Source: Pseudomonas sp. UBA6562
Lineage (GTDB): Bacteria > Pseudomonadota > Gammaproteobacteria > Pseudomonadales > Pseudomonadaceae
Direction: 5' to 3'
Length of the DNA stretch: 64,000 nucleotides
Assembly (NCBI RefSeq): GCF_002434265.1
Contig: NZ_DJJS01000006.1
Location: forward strand, 62,001-126,000
Shown: piece by piece, positions 6,780 through 15,328 of the stretch
How the letters are laid out: every line of letters begins with the position of its first letter
Position numbering within the stretch: the stretch's first letter is position 1
Translations under genes and position numbers: made by a program
Notes under the pieces: model-generated
What the model was told of the DNA's origin: nothing
What the model saw: the letters and a program-made list of their open reading frames with translations, nothing else
Database searches by the model: none

Positions 6780-9602
6780 ATGACCCTCCCCACCTCATTC
6801 CTCCGCGACGCCACCGCCCTCATCCCCGCCGACCGCCGCTTCGACGACCCCACCTCCACCCTGGCCTTCGGCACCGACGCCAGCTTCTACCGCCTCATCC
6901 CTCAACTGGTGATCCGCGTCGAATCCGAAGCCGAAGTCGTCGCCCTGCTCAAACTCGCCCAACGCGACCGCGTCCCCGTGACCTTCCGCGCCGCCGGCAC
7001 CAGCCTCTCCGGCCAAGCCATCACCGACTCTGTCCTGATCGTCCTGGGCGACCACTGGAACGCCCGCGAAATCCGCGACGACGGCGCGCAGATCCGTCTG
7101 CAACCCGGCGTCATCGGCGCCCAGGCCAACGCCTGGCTGGCCCCCTACGGCCGCAAGATCGGCCCGGACCCAGCCTCGATCAACGCCTGCAAGATCGGCG
7201 GCATCGTCGCCAACAACGCCAGCGGCATGTGTTGCGGCACCGCGCAGAACACTTACCACACCCTCGCCGGCCTGCGCCTGGTGCTGGCCGACGGCACCAG
7301 CCTCGACAGCGAAGACCCAACCAGCGTCGCCGCCTTCGAGCGCAGCCACGCCGACCTGCTCGCCGCCCTCGCCCGCCTCGGCCAGGAAACCCGCGCCAAC
7401 ACCGAACTCGCCGCGCGCATCCGGCACAAATACCGCCTGAAGAACACCACCGGCCTGTCGCTCAACGCCCTGGTGGACTACGACGCCCCGCTCGACATCC
7501 TGCAACACCTGCTGGTCGGTTCCGAAGGCACCTTGGGCTTCATCAGCGCCGTCACCTACGACACCGTGCCCGACCACCCGCACAAGGCCAGCGCCCTGGT
7601 GGTGTTCCCCAGCGTCGAAACCTGCTGCCGCGCCGTGCCGCTGCTCAAACAGCAACCGGTCTCGGCCGTGGAACTGCTCGACCGCCGCAGCCTGCGCTCG
7701 GTGCAGGCCATGCCCGGCATGCCGGTGTGGGTCACGGGCCTGTCGGACGGCGCCTGCGCCCTGCTGATCGAATCCCGCGCCGCCAGCCAGAGCCTGCTGC
7801 ACGAACAACTGACGCAAGTGATGGCTTCCATCGCCCACTTCCCGGTCGAACAACGGGTCGACTTCAGCGAAGACCCGGCCGTGTACAACCAGCTGTGGAA
7901 AATGCGCAAAGACACCTTCCCCGCCGTCGGCGCCGTGCGTCAGACCGGCACCACGGTGATCATCGAAGACGTCACCTTCCCCGTGGAGCAACTGGCCGAA
8001 GGCGTGAACCGCCTGATCCAGCTGTTCGACAAGCACCGCTACGACGAAGCGATCATTTTCGGCCACGCCCTGGAAGGCAACCTGCACTTCGTCTTCACCC
8101 AAGGCTTCAACAGCCAGGCGGAAGTGGCGCGCTACCAGGCCTTCATGGACGACGTCGCGCAACTGGTGGCCGTGGAGTTCGGCGGCTCGCTCAAGGCCGA
8201 ACACGGCACCGGCCGCAACATGGCACCCTTCGTCGAGCTGGAATGGGGCCACGACGCCTACCAACTGATGTGGCAGCTCAAGCGCCTGCTCGACCCCAAC
8301 GGCATCCTCAACCCCGACGTGGTGCTCAGCGAAGACCCCGACATCCACCTCAAGAATCTGAAACCCCTGCCCGCCGCCGACGACATCGTCGACAAGTGCA
8401 TCGAGTGCGGCTTCTGCGAACCCGTCTGCCCGTCCAAGGGCCTGACCCTCAGCCCGCGCCAGCGCATCGTCATGTGGCGCGACATCCAGGCCCGCCGCCG
8501 CGCCGGCGAAAGCACTCGCGAGCTGCTCGACCACTTCCAGTACCAGGGCCTCGACACCTGCGCCGCCACCGGCCTGTGCGCCCAACGCTGCCCGGTGGGC
8601 ATCAACACCGGCGAACTGGTGAAGAAACTACGCAGCCAGGCCGCCCAGCACGGCACCACCGCCCACTGGCTGGCCGAGCACTTCGCCACCACCCTGAAAG
8701 GCGCCCGCCTCACCCTGGCCACCGCCAACGGCGCCCGCCGCCTGCTGGGCGCCCCGCGCCTGCAACGCCTGAGTGCGCGTCTGACCCAGGCCAGCCGGGG
8801 CAAACTGCCCATGTGGACGCCCGCCATGCCGCAACCCCTGCGCCCCCTCAGCTTCGCCCCCAGCCCAAAAGACGACCGCCCACGCGTGGTGTACCTCGCC
8901 GCCTGCGTGTCCCGCGTGATGGGCCCCGCCTACGCCGACCGCGAGCAAACGCCTTTAATAGAAAAAACCCGCGCCCTGCTGGAAAAAGCCGGCTACCAGG
9001 TGATCTTCCCCGAGCAGGCCGACAGCCTGTGCTGCGGCCAACCCTTCGCCTCCAAAGGCTACCCCGAGCAAGCCGAACACAAACGCCAGGAACTGCTCGC
9101 CGCCCTATTGCTAGCGAGCCGCGGCGGCCTCGACCCGATCTACTGCGACACCAGCCCCTGCACCCTGCGCCTGATGCAGGACCTGGCCGACACCCGCCTC
9201 GACCTCTACGACCCGGTGCGCTTCATCCGCACCCACCTGCTCGAGCGCCTGACCTTCACCCCGCAGAGCACCCCCATCGCCGTACACGTCACCTGCAGCA
9301 CCCAGCACCTGGGCGAAAGCCAGGCCCTGATCGACCTCGCCCGCCGTTGCAGCACCCAAGTGGTGATCCCCGAAGGCATCCACTGCTGCGGCTTCGCTGG
9401 CGACAAAGGCTTCACCACCCCCGAACTCAACGCCCACGCCCTGCGCAGCCTGAAAGACGCCGTACAGCACTGCGACGAAGGCATCTCCACCAGCCGCACC
9501 TGCGAAATCGGCCTGTCCACCTACAGCGGCATCGACTACCACAGCCTGGTCTACCTGGTGGACCGCGTGACCCAACCCAAGCCGCCGCAACCCTCGCCAT
9601 GA
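6780..9602 (+). CDS. dld: FAD/iron-sulfur D-lactate dehydrogenase (third gene of the lld operon)
   Basis: This 940-aa respiratory oxidoreductase is called LldE or Dld in other pseudomonads. Residues about 20-240 are an FAD_binding_4 (GlcD-like) domain with VTFRAAGTSLSGQA, and residues about 250-520 are the FAD-oxidase C domain. A ferredoxin-like part follows with CIECGFCEPVCP (Cys540, 543, 546, 550) and CAATGLCAQRCP, which has Thr in place of one expected Cys. The C-terminal third carries two CCG motifs (CCGQPF near 751, HCCGFAGDKG near 868) of the heterodisulfide-reductase type. The ATG at 6780 follows an AAGGAA ribosome binding site. Operon position after lldP-lldD supports D-lactate as substrate; another 2-hydroxyacid cannot be excluded. 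Confidence 0.9.
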   Translation: MTLPTSFLRDATALIPADRRFDDPTSTLAFGTDASFYRLIPQLVIRVESEAEVVALLKLAQRDRVPVTFRAAGTSLSGQAITDSVLIVLGDHWNAREIRDDGAQIRLQPGVIGAQANAWLAPYGRKIGPDPASINACKIGGIVANNASGMCCGTAQNTYHTLAGLRLVLADGTSLDSEDPTSVAAFERSHADLLAALARLGQETRANTELAARIRHKYRLKNTTGLSLNALVDYDAPLDILQHLLVGSEGTLGFISAVTYDTVPDHPHKASALVVFPSVETCCRAVPLLKQQPVSAVELLDRRSLRSVQAMPGMPVWVTGLSDGACALLIESRAASQSLLHEQLTQVMASIAHFPVEQRVDFSEDPAVYNQLWKMRKDTFPAVGAVRQTGTTVIIEDVTFPVEQLAEGVNRLIQLFDKHRYDEAIIFGHALEGNLHFVFTQGFNSQAEVARYQAFMDDVAQLVAVEFGGSLKAEHGTGRNMAPFVELEWGHDAYQLMWQLKRLLDPNGILNPDVVLSEDPDIHLKNLKPLPAADDIVDKCIECGFCEPVCPSKGLTLSPRQRIVMWRDIQARRRAGESTRELLDHFQYQGLDTCAATGLCAQRCPVGINTGELVKKLRSQAAQHGTTAHWLAEHFATTLKGARLTLATANGARRLLGAPRLQRLSARLTQASRGKLPMWTPAMPQPLRPLSFAPSPKDDRPRVVYLAACVSRVMGPAYADREQTPLIEKTRALLEKAGYQVIFPEQADSLCCGQPFASKGYPEQAEHKRQELLAALLLASRGGLDPIYCDTSPCTLRLMQDLADTRLDLYDPVRFIRTHLLERLTFTPQSTPIAVHVTCSTQHLGESQALIDLARRCSTQVVIPEGIHCCGFAGDKGFTTPELNAHALRSLKDAVQHCDEGISTSRTCEIGLSTYSGIDYHSLVYLVDRVTQPKPPQPSP

Positions 9603-9690
9603 ATACGCCAGCATTTACACGGAACCCCTGCAATCGCGGCGCAGTCCATGCATTAGGCCCACCTTCCCGAGGCCTCAGAAGGAGACATCC

Positions 9691-9990
9691 ATGAAAGGTA
9701 CTGCGCTTTCAGCCCTGTTCGCGGCTGCCACCCTGCTGGCCTCCCCGGTCTTCGCCGCCGAAGACCTTTGTGCGGGTAACCTGCAGAAAATCGACGACAC
9801 CATGAAGACCATGACCACCGCGTCCGAAGCCACCAAGATGACGGTCGGCGACCAGGTCAAAGAAGCGAAGATGGCCCAGACCAACGGCGACAAGGAGAAA
9901 TGCGTCACCATCTCCACCAAGGTCCTGAGCGAGCTGAACAAAACCGAAAAAGGCAGCGGCAGCGCTTCCGGCAGCGGTGGCGGCGCCTAA
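9691..9990 (+). CDS. Small secreted protein of unknown function
   Basis: The 99-aa product has a clear Sec signal peptide (MKGTALSALFAAATLLASPVFA, cleavage expected after AFA-like A22). The mature part is about 77 residues, helical and charged, has two cysteines (CAGN and KCVTI) that could form a disulfide, and ends in a Ser/Gly tail (KGSGSASGSGGGA). An AAGGAG ribosome binding site lies 7 nt before the ATG, which strongly supports translation. It stands alone between dld and ssrA. No specific family is recognised; a periplasmic location is inferred from the signal peptide. Confidence 0.8.
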   Translation: MKGTALSALFAAATLLASPVFAAEDLCAGNLQKIDDTMKTMTTASEATKMTVGDQVKEAKMAQTNGDKEKCVTISTKVLSELNKTEKGSGSASGSGGGA

Positions 9991-10021
9991 GGGCGAGCTA
10001 GAGCGGGCGCCTCGACGAAAA

Positions 10022-10051
10022 TTCGACGTCGCCCGCATAAAGGCGTACACT
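10022..10051 (+). promoter_or_regulatory. Possible ssrA promoter
   Basis: TTCGAC (10022-10027) and TACACT (10046-10051) are spaced by 18 bp and would start transcription about 38 nt before the mature tmRNA 5' end. Confidence 0.35.
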
Positions 10052-10093
10052 GCGCCTTCGCATCGAAAGGTGCGGTCAGCTAGAGCTGAGTAT

Positions 10094-10493
10094 GGGGCCG
10101 ATTAGGATTCGACGCCGGTCGCGAAACTCTAGGTGCATGCCGAGTTGGTAACAGAACTCGTAAATCCACTGTTGCAACTTTCTATAGTTGCCAATGACGA
10201 AAACTACGGCGCGGAGTTCAAGCTGGCCGCTTAAGCGGTCCTCTTGACCCGTTGCTTCTGGTAGCTTCGGCTCCAGCAGTCACCAGGGGATGCCTGTAAA
10301 CCCGAAGTGACTGTCATACAGAACAGGATCGTCGTGTAGCACGTTGGGGGCAAAGCGACTAAAACTTACCCAGCTCGTCCAAAGCACCCTGCCACTCGGG
10401 CGGCTGCGGATTAACTCAGTTGAGATGGCTAAGCATGTAGTACCGACAGCGGAGTACTGGCGGACGGGGGTTCAAATCCCCCCGGCTCCACCA
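10094..10493 (+). ncRNA. ssrA: Transfer-messenger RNA (tmRNA, ssrA)
   Basis: tmRNA rescues stalled ribosomes together with SmpB by acting first as tRNA-Ala and then as a short mRNA. The 5' end GGGGCCGATTAGGATTCGACG and the 3' end GGTTCAAATCCCCCCGGCTCC-ACCA pair as the tRNA-like acceptor and T arm, with CCA encoded. The tag-peptide frame lies at 10190-10231, followed by TAA at 10232-10234, and encodes ANDENYGAEFKLAA, a normal degradation tag ending in LAA. Length is 400 nt including flanks of the mature ends. The 3' end of ssrA is a frequent integration site for genomic islands, and foreign-looking genes start just downstream here. Confidence 0.97.
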
Positions 10494-10507
10494 AATCCGA
10501 GATGAAG

Positions 10508-10533
10508 AAGACGCCTTAGGGCGTCTTTTTTTT
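10508..10533 (+). terminator. Intrinsic terminator of ssrA
   Basis: GACGCC-TTAG-GGCGTC (10510-10525) is followed by eight Ts (10526-10533), 15 nt after the tmRNA 3' end. Confidence 0.93.
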
Positions 10534-10661
10534 GGCTTGAATTCACAGACCCTACAACTGGATTGTCAGCTATATCTCCCTACCGCTCTCGACAAACTAG
10601 ACATTGTCGTCAACCCACCGAAAAATAGGACCATTCCTACATCGGACTCAGGGAAGACCGA

Positions 10662-12551
10662 GTGATCGTCTACGAAGCAACCCAGCAGCAATTCCTCTAC
10701 GACACAGATAATGACGATATCGAAGACGTCATCCTCGCTCGCTACAGCGCTAAAACAGGCAAGACCGTTGGGCCTTCGGAGCTAGCTTCCTGGAAAGGTT
10801 CATTGGGCTACATGGCCAAAGCGCTCAGGGCGCCAGGCATACCTGCTAATAGCGGCGTGGCGATCGAATTGCACCTCCCTCAGTCCTCGAAGCGCATTGA
10901 CTTCACCCTGACCGGCCACGGACCCGCTGGCGAAAAGAATGTCGTCCTAGTCGAGCTCAAGCAGTGGAGCAGCTCAAAACAGTCCCACAAGGATGCGATT
11001 GTTGTCACAGCCCTTGGCAAAGGCATGAACGAAACCGTCCACCCGTCCTACCAGGCATGGTCTTACGCCTCCTTGCTGGAAGGCTTCAACGAAGCGGTTT
11101 ATGCCCAAGGCATCACACTTCGGCCTTGCGCGTACCTGCACAATTACGCACGCGACGGCGTGATTGACTCCTCCCACTACCAGCCCTACATCGACAAAGC
11201 GCCTCTGTTCCTAAAGGGCAAAGATGAGCTGGTCAAGCTCCGATCCTTCATCCAACAGTACATTCACTCGGGCGACGACAAAGCAGTCCTGTACGAGCTA
11301 GCCAATGGCAGAATTCGGCCTTCCAAGGCCCTAGCCGATGCCCTGAGCGGCTTGCTCAAAGGAAATCCTGAATTCGTTCTAATCGACGACCAGAAAGAAG
11401 TCTACGAAGCAGCGCTGGCAGCTATCCAAGGAGCTTCGGCGGATCAGCCTAGGGTGCTAATCATCGAGGGAGGACCAGGCACTGGCAAAACGGTGCTTGC
11501 CCTGAACCTGTTGGTCAAACTCACCGCCAAGGGTCTGGTAGGCAAATATGTCTCGAAAAACGCTGCACCTCGGCGAGTCTATGAGACCAAATTGATCGGC
11601 ACTCTCACCCGAACAAAGTTCTCACACATGTTTACCGGTTCCGGCTCGTTCATTGATGTTGAACCGAACCTGTTTGACGCGTTGGTCGTGGATGAAGCTC
11701 ATCGCCTGAACGAAAAAAGCGGTTTGTATGGCAATTTGGGCGAGAACCAGATTAAAGAACTGATAGGTTCCTCCAAATGCACGGTGTTTTTCATCGATGA
11801 GGCGCAGCGAGTCACGCTAGCCGACATCGGTAGCAAAGCGAAGATTCGGCAGTACGCGCAGGCCAAAGGTGCGGTAATTGAAGAGTATTCGCTCGCCTCT
11901 CAATTTCGCTGCAGTGGCTCTGACGGGTACTTGGCTTGGTTGGATAATGCCCTGCAAATTCGGCAAACGGCTAATGATCATCTGAACCCTGAAAGCTACG
12001 AGTTTCAGATTTTCGACGATCCGCAGGCGCTCCACGATGCGATCAAAGCCCGTAATTCGGCAAACAAGGCGCGCGTTGTCGCAGGCTATTGCTGGCCTTG
12101 GCTCAGCAAGAAAGACGCTTATGCCGACGATATAGTGATTGGGGACTACCGCCGTCAGTGGAATCTTAGTCAGGACGGTAGTCTTTGGATCGTTGCACCT
12201 CAATCAGTCGAGCAAGTGGGGTGCATACACACCTGCCAGGGGCTAGAGGTCGATTACATCGGGGTGATTATTGGTCCTGACCTGATCGTTCGTAATGGGC
12301 GAGTTGTAACCGATCCGGGACAGCGAGATCGCTTCGACAAATCTATCAAGGGCTACAAAAAGCTAAGCAAGATGAATCCTGAGCTTGCGCAGCGCGAGAC
12401 AGAGGCAATCATCAAGAACACCTACAGAACGCTCATGACGAGGGGTATGAAAGGTTGCTACCTCTACTGCACCGACCCTGAGACAGCTGCTTATTTTCAG
12501 CAGGCGATAGGTACTTCTGAGCCGGTGCAAGGCTCATCATCTGTGATGTAG
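10662..12551 (+). CDS. PD-(D/E)XK nuclease-like domain fused to a DUF2075 P-loop helicase/ATPase
   Basis: The 629-aa protein starts at GTG with a GGGAAG element 6 nt upstream. The N-terminal part (about residues 1-200) contains RIDFTLTG then VVLVELKQW, giving Asp80 and Glu98-x-Lys100, the pattern of a PD-(D/E)XK nuclease core. From about residue 245 a P-loop ATPase follows: Walker A GGPGTGKT at 270-277, Walker B ALVVDEAH near 340, a FFIDEAQ motif, QFRCSGSDGYLAWLD, and a C-terminal TCQGLEVDYIGVIIG segment, as in DUF2075 and superfamily 1-like helicases. Such nuclease-helicase fusions are common in phage-defence loci, but I cannot match this one to a named system. It stands alone next to ssrA in an accessory block. 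Confidence 0.85.
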   Translation: MIVYEATQQQFLYDTDNDDIEDVILARYSAKTGKTVGPSELASWKGSLGYMAKALRAPGIPANSGVAIELHLPQSSKRIDFTLTGHGPAGEKNVVLVELKQWSSSKQSHKDAIVVTALGKGMNETVHPSYQAWSYASLLEGFNEAVYAQGITLRPCAYLHNYARDGVIDSSHYQPYIDKAPLFLKGKDELVKLRSFIQQYIHSGDDKAVLYELANGRIRPSKALADALSGLLKGNPEFVLIDDQKEVYEAALAAIQGASADQPRVLIIEGGPGTGKTVLALNLLVKLTAKGLVGKYVSKNAAPRRVYETKLIGTLTRTKFSHMFTGSGSFIDVEPNLFDALVVDEAHRLNEKSGLYGNLGENQIKELIGSSKCTVFFIDEAQRVTLADIGSKAKIRQYAQAKGAVIEEYSLASQFRCSGSDGYLAWLDNALQIRQTANDHLNPESYEFQIFDDPQALHDAIKARNSANKARVVAGYCWPWLSKKDAYADDIVIGDYRRQWNLSQDGSLWIVAPQSVEQVGCIHTCQGLEVDYIGVIIGPDLIVRNGRVVTDPGQRDRFDKSIKGYKKLSKMNPELAQRETEAIIKNTYRTLMTRGMKGCYLYCTDPETAAYFQQAIGTSEPVQGSSSVM

Positions 12552-12571
12552 GTTTTGATCATTGCGGGGCT

Positions 12572-12604
12572 TAGCCTGTGCTCGCACCCCGCAAGTCCTT
12601 CCGA
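12572..12604 (+). terminator. Hairpin after the nuclease-helicase gene
   Basis: TTGCGGGG (12572-12579) pairs perfectly with CCCCGCAA (12597-12604) across a 17-nt loop, 20 nt after the stop. There is no T-tract. The rest of 12552-12750 shows nothing else. Confidence 0.4.
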
Positions 12605-12750
12605 GTCAATTCCCGTTTCAGCTCGTGGAAACAGCTCTCCCCCATGCTCAGGAATTTGTTGGGGGCTTCACTCGCCTAGTAGTTTTTGGGGCAACATTGT
12701 AGTGAAAGCCCCCCTCCGAAAACGGCCGCAAAGATCAGCGAAGGCTTCGG

Positions 12751-13032
12751 TTATGCGTCGGCATAGCTCAAAGCAATTCTCACATCTGCAACAAGCGCCT
12801 GCCCCATGCCAGACAGCAGGTGCGCAGCCCAAACCAGCGTTTCATCCTTCTCCATGACGCCGACATAGGTCAGCCTTTGTACGCACCCGATCATCACGCA
12901 TGCCTGCTCAAGCGCGTAGTCCAAGGGGATACCTTGAGCGACTCGAAACAAGTCGGGCGACTGCTGGCCCTCCGAACATTTCGCGATGCCGGGCGTAACA
13001 CGCGAATCCTGATTCGTGTACTTACCGCCCAT
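12751..13032 (-). CDS. DUF3077 family small protein
   Basis: The 93-aa product contains the DUF3077 pattern known from many small Pseudomonas proteins: PDLFRVAQGIPLDYALEQACVMIGCV, followed by a helix with ETLVWAAHLLSGMGQALVADV. The function of the family is unknown. The ATG at 13032 (MGGKYTNQDS) is supported by a strong GGAGGGG ribosome binding site 7 nt upstream on the minus strand; an upstream in-frame start at 13071 is rejected. It lies just downstream of a decayed small gene and a structured leader, probably in the same transcript. Confidence 0.75.
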   Translation of the reverse strand: MGGKYTNQDSRVTPGIAKCSEGQQSPDLFRVAQGIPLDYALEQACVMIGCVQRLTYVGVMEKDETLVWAAHLLSGMGQALVADVRIALSYADA

Positions 13033-13082
13033 GGCGATTCCCCTCCTCCATTCGAAAGTGATACCGAGCACTCATCAACACA

Positions 13083-13291
13083 CTACCAGTACGGCCATAA
13101 ACGCTGATTGATCGGGCCGTTATCAAAGCTCCACTTAGCCGCCTGAATGTCCTGCGACCCTGCTTCGCTAACCGCTTTGTGCAAAAGGCCATCCGCCCGC
13201 TTTGCTCTTGGGCTAGAACGGGCATATGTATTAGGCGATAGAGGTATTTCAGAGGTGTGGGAAGCGGTGGATCTGGAACGATCTTGAGCAT
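13083..13291 (-). pseudogene. Degenerate small gene with a MLKIVPDPP start (DUF6124-like remnant)
   Basis: On the minus strand an ATG at 13291 with a GGAGAAAG ribosome binding site opens a frame beginning MLKIVPDPPL. This resembles the conserved start of small Pseudomonas proteins (DUF6124/DUF3077 neighbourhood) as I remember them. After about ten residues the frame stops resembling the family. The neighbouring frame (SPNTYARSSPRAKRADGLLHKAVSEAG) looks more protein-like and ends at about 13083, suggesting a frameshift. The original zero frame runs on to 13022 and overlaps the next gene's start. Assignment is by memory of the family and is tentative. Confidence 0.4.
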
Positions 13292-13500
13292 GTTCTTTCT
13301 CCAACAATGGTTGAACTGCCACCTCCGCTGTCAAACGGAAGGGTGGCAGCTATACGCGGGTTGACAGACCGAGATTGTTGGCACTCGGCGCACACGAGGT
13401 GCCCCACGTACAGCCGCCATAGAGGCGCGACGCGTGACCAACAATGCTCGGTCTGTCAAAACCGGTCGTTGAGGTGCAACGACTCGGCGAGACTAGAGCG
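13292..13500 (-). promoter_or_regulatory. Structured leader with a 29-codon upstream ORF
   Basis: The minus-strand leader of the small-gene pair is rich in inverted repeats. TTGACAGACCGAGATTGTTGG at 13360-13380 is repeated inverted, with one inserted base, at 13439-13460. CTGCCACC/GGTGGCAG form a hairpin at about 13317-13350. A short frame from ATG 13420 to TGA 13331 encodes 29 residues (MAAVRGAPRVRR...CHPSV), and its stop codon lies in the loop region of that hairpin. Similar leaders precede small DUF genes in other pseudomonads as far as I recall. An attenuator or leader-peptide role is inference. The remaining sequence 13501-13709 shows no gene. Confidence 0.5.
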
Positions 13501-13709
13501 CGTGTTGGCCCAGTACAACGCTTTTACGAGGGAAGGAGTATCTTTGGGAAAAGTCCTACAGAGAAGACGAAAAGTCTGATTTTTTGAAACATTGAGAAAT
13601 CACGTGGTCGGCTGTAGGGCCAAGCAGATACGCGAATAGCACCGCCAAACCTCCACTCTGTCGCCTTTCCATCTACTGGCTGCAACCGCCGCCCCGGCTA
13701 GCTTTCCTA

Positions 13710-14653
13710 GGCTCTGTATGAAATTCGTAGAAACCTAGTGATTGCCCCTCGCCCCCAAGGATTTGTACATTCTCCGGCCATCAACGGAAAGGAACCCTCT
13801 GCTGGCGAATCGGTACGAAGTTTCGGACGAGGCCTGGGATGCGGTCTCCGATCTTTTCATCGGAACCCGTAGGCGTGGTCGGCCTCGAGTAAGTGACCGG
13901 CTGATGCTCTATGGCGTGCTTTGGGTACTTTGTTCCAGTGCTGCCTGGCGTGACATGCCGGAGCGTTTCGGCCCCTGGTTGACCGTGGATCAACAGTTTC
14001 GGGACGGGCGAAACAACGGGGCATTCGATCGGATGCTCAAGCGCTTGCACCTGAAGCTGAACGAGCAAGGTTTGATTGATCTGCAGACCTGGATGATCGA
14101 CTCGACCGCAGTGCGTGCCACTCGGGCCTCGTCAGGTGCTCGAAAAAAAAGGAATCTGACGAGCCTGCCGATCACGCTCTAGGCCGCAGTCGCGGTGGTC
14201 TGACGACCAAAATCCACATGCTCTGCGACGCCAACGGGTACCGTTGCGCTTTCTCTTCTCTGGCGGTCAAGCCAGTGATATAGCTATACGCAGCCGCTGC
14301 TCGATGGCGTCAGCATACCTTCCGCCCAGCGGAGGCGGCCTCGTAAACGCTGCAAGTTGCTGCTAGCCGACAAAGGCTATGACGTAGAGGCCTTGCGCCA
14401 GTACTGCGACCGCTGCCGCATGCAGCCCGTCATTCCGATGCGCTCGATGAAGCGCAAGCCTAAGCCAGGTTTGCCCAGGTTGTTCGACCGGCCCAAGTAT
14501 CGACAACGCAATGTCATCGAGTGCATGTTCGGGTGGCTGGAAGAAAATCGCCGACTCGTAACACGCTTCGACAAGCTCGCAAAAAGTTATGCAGCGCTGG
14601 TCTCGCTGGCTTGCGCCATGCGGGGTCTACGGCGCCTTATTTCGTACAGTGCC
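13710..14653 (+). mobile_element. IS5-family (IS427-like) insertion sequence, copy 1, decayed
   Basis: The 944-bp element starts GGCTCTGTATGAAAT and ends with the inverse (ATTTCGTACAGTGCC), and is flanked by TA on both sides. It carries a two-frame transposase with an A8 slippery run between the frames. It is inserted beside or into an older inverted copy (14654-15253). Confidence 0.9.
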
Positions 14654-14656
14654 TAA
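13802..14656 (+). pseudogene. IS5-family transposase of copy 1, inactive
   Basis: The OrfA part (NRYEVSDEAWDAVSDLFIG...RRRGRPR...MLYGVLWVLCSSAAWRDMPERFGPW) has the DUF4096 helix-turn-helix domain. OrfB has the DDE part (KGYDVEALRQYCDRC, RQRNVIECMFGWLEENRRL). The normal ATG of the family is CTG here (13802). The two frames meet at CGA-AAA-AAA-AGG, where a programmed -1 shift would be expected. Compared with the 17.3-kb copy, OrfB has lost single bases at two places (about 14238 and 14280) and gained an in-frame stop, so no active transposase can be made. The last stop codon (TAA) lies in the flanking target sequence. Confidence 0.85.
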
Positions 14657-15253
14657 CGCCCTCGCGCAGCGGCTGCACGTAGCTGATGTCACTGGCTTGA
14701 CCGCCAGAGAGAAGAAAGCGCGACGGTATTCCGTTGACGTCGCAGAGCATGTAGATTTTGGTCAAGCCCCAGCGGCTGCGGCCTAAAGCGTGATCGGTAG
14801 GCTCGTCAAACTCCTGTTTTCGAGCATCTGACGAGGCTCGAGTAGCGCGCATTGCGGTTAAGTCGATCATTCAAGTCTGTAAATCTATCAAACCTTGTTC
14901 GTTCAGCCTCAGGTGCAAGCGCTTGAGCATCCGATCACGTGCCCCGTTGATTCGCCAGTTCCCGAACCGTTGGGACAAAGTTGACCAGGGGCCGGAACGT
15001 TCAGGCATGTTACGCCATGCCGCTTCGGAGCAAAGCACCCAGAGTGCGTCATCGAGCATTAGCCGGTCGCTCGCTCGAGGCCAGCCATGCGTACGTGTTT
15101 CAATGAAGAGATCGGAGACCACATCCCAGACCTCGTCCGAAATTGCGTACCGCTTTGCTGTCACAGGATTCCCTTCGTTAATGACCCAGGACTTTACAAA
15201 ATCCCTAAGAATGGGGGGCGATAACTAGATTTCTACGAATTTCGTACACAGCC
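14654..15253 (-). mobile_element. IS5-family insertion sequence, copy 3, 3'-truncated and inverted
   Basis: The left end GGCTGTGTACGAAATTCGTAG reads on the minus strand from 15253. The element is collinear with the other copies for about 600 bp, then stops at the right end of copy 1. The missing 3' part is not found on the other side of copy 1, pointing to an adjacent deletion. Confidence 0.85.
14657..15164 (-). pseudogene. Truncated transposase of IS copy 3
   Basis: The N-terminal domain (AISDEVWDVVSDLFIETRTHG...WRNMPERSGPW) ends at a premature TGA after LIDLQT; the other copies have TGG there. The reading frame then continues (MIDLTAMRATRASSDARKQEFDEPTDHALGRSRWG...SGGQASDISYVQPL) until cut off at the junction with copy 1. 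In this copy the poly-A run is replaced by AAAACAGG, so OrfA and OrfB are in one frame. That shows what the frameshift in the other copies has to bridge. Confidence 0.85.
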
Positions 15254-15328
15254 TAGAAATAGTCCTGTTCCCCACCTATTCTTTGAACGAAGATGACTTA
15301 ATTTATAATCCCGCTCACATAGACAATC

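Noticed and set aside
12555..12857. Possible 100-aa gene after the nuclease-helicase
   Set aside because: No ribosome binding site, Ser/Pro-rich unstructured product, and it overlaps the supported DUF3077 gene on the other strand.
13307..13579. Possible 90-aa plus-strand gene
   Set aside because: It runs through the inverted repeats of the minus-strand leader and resembles no family.
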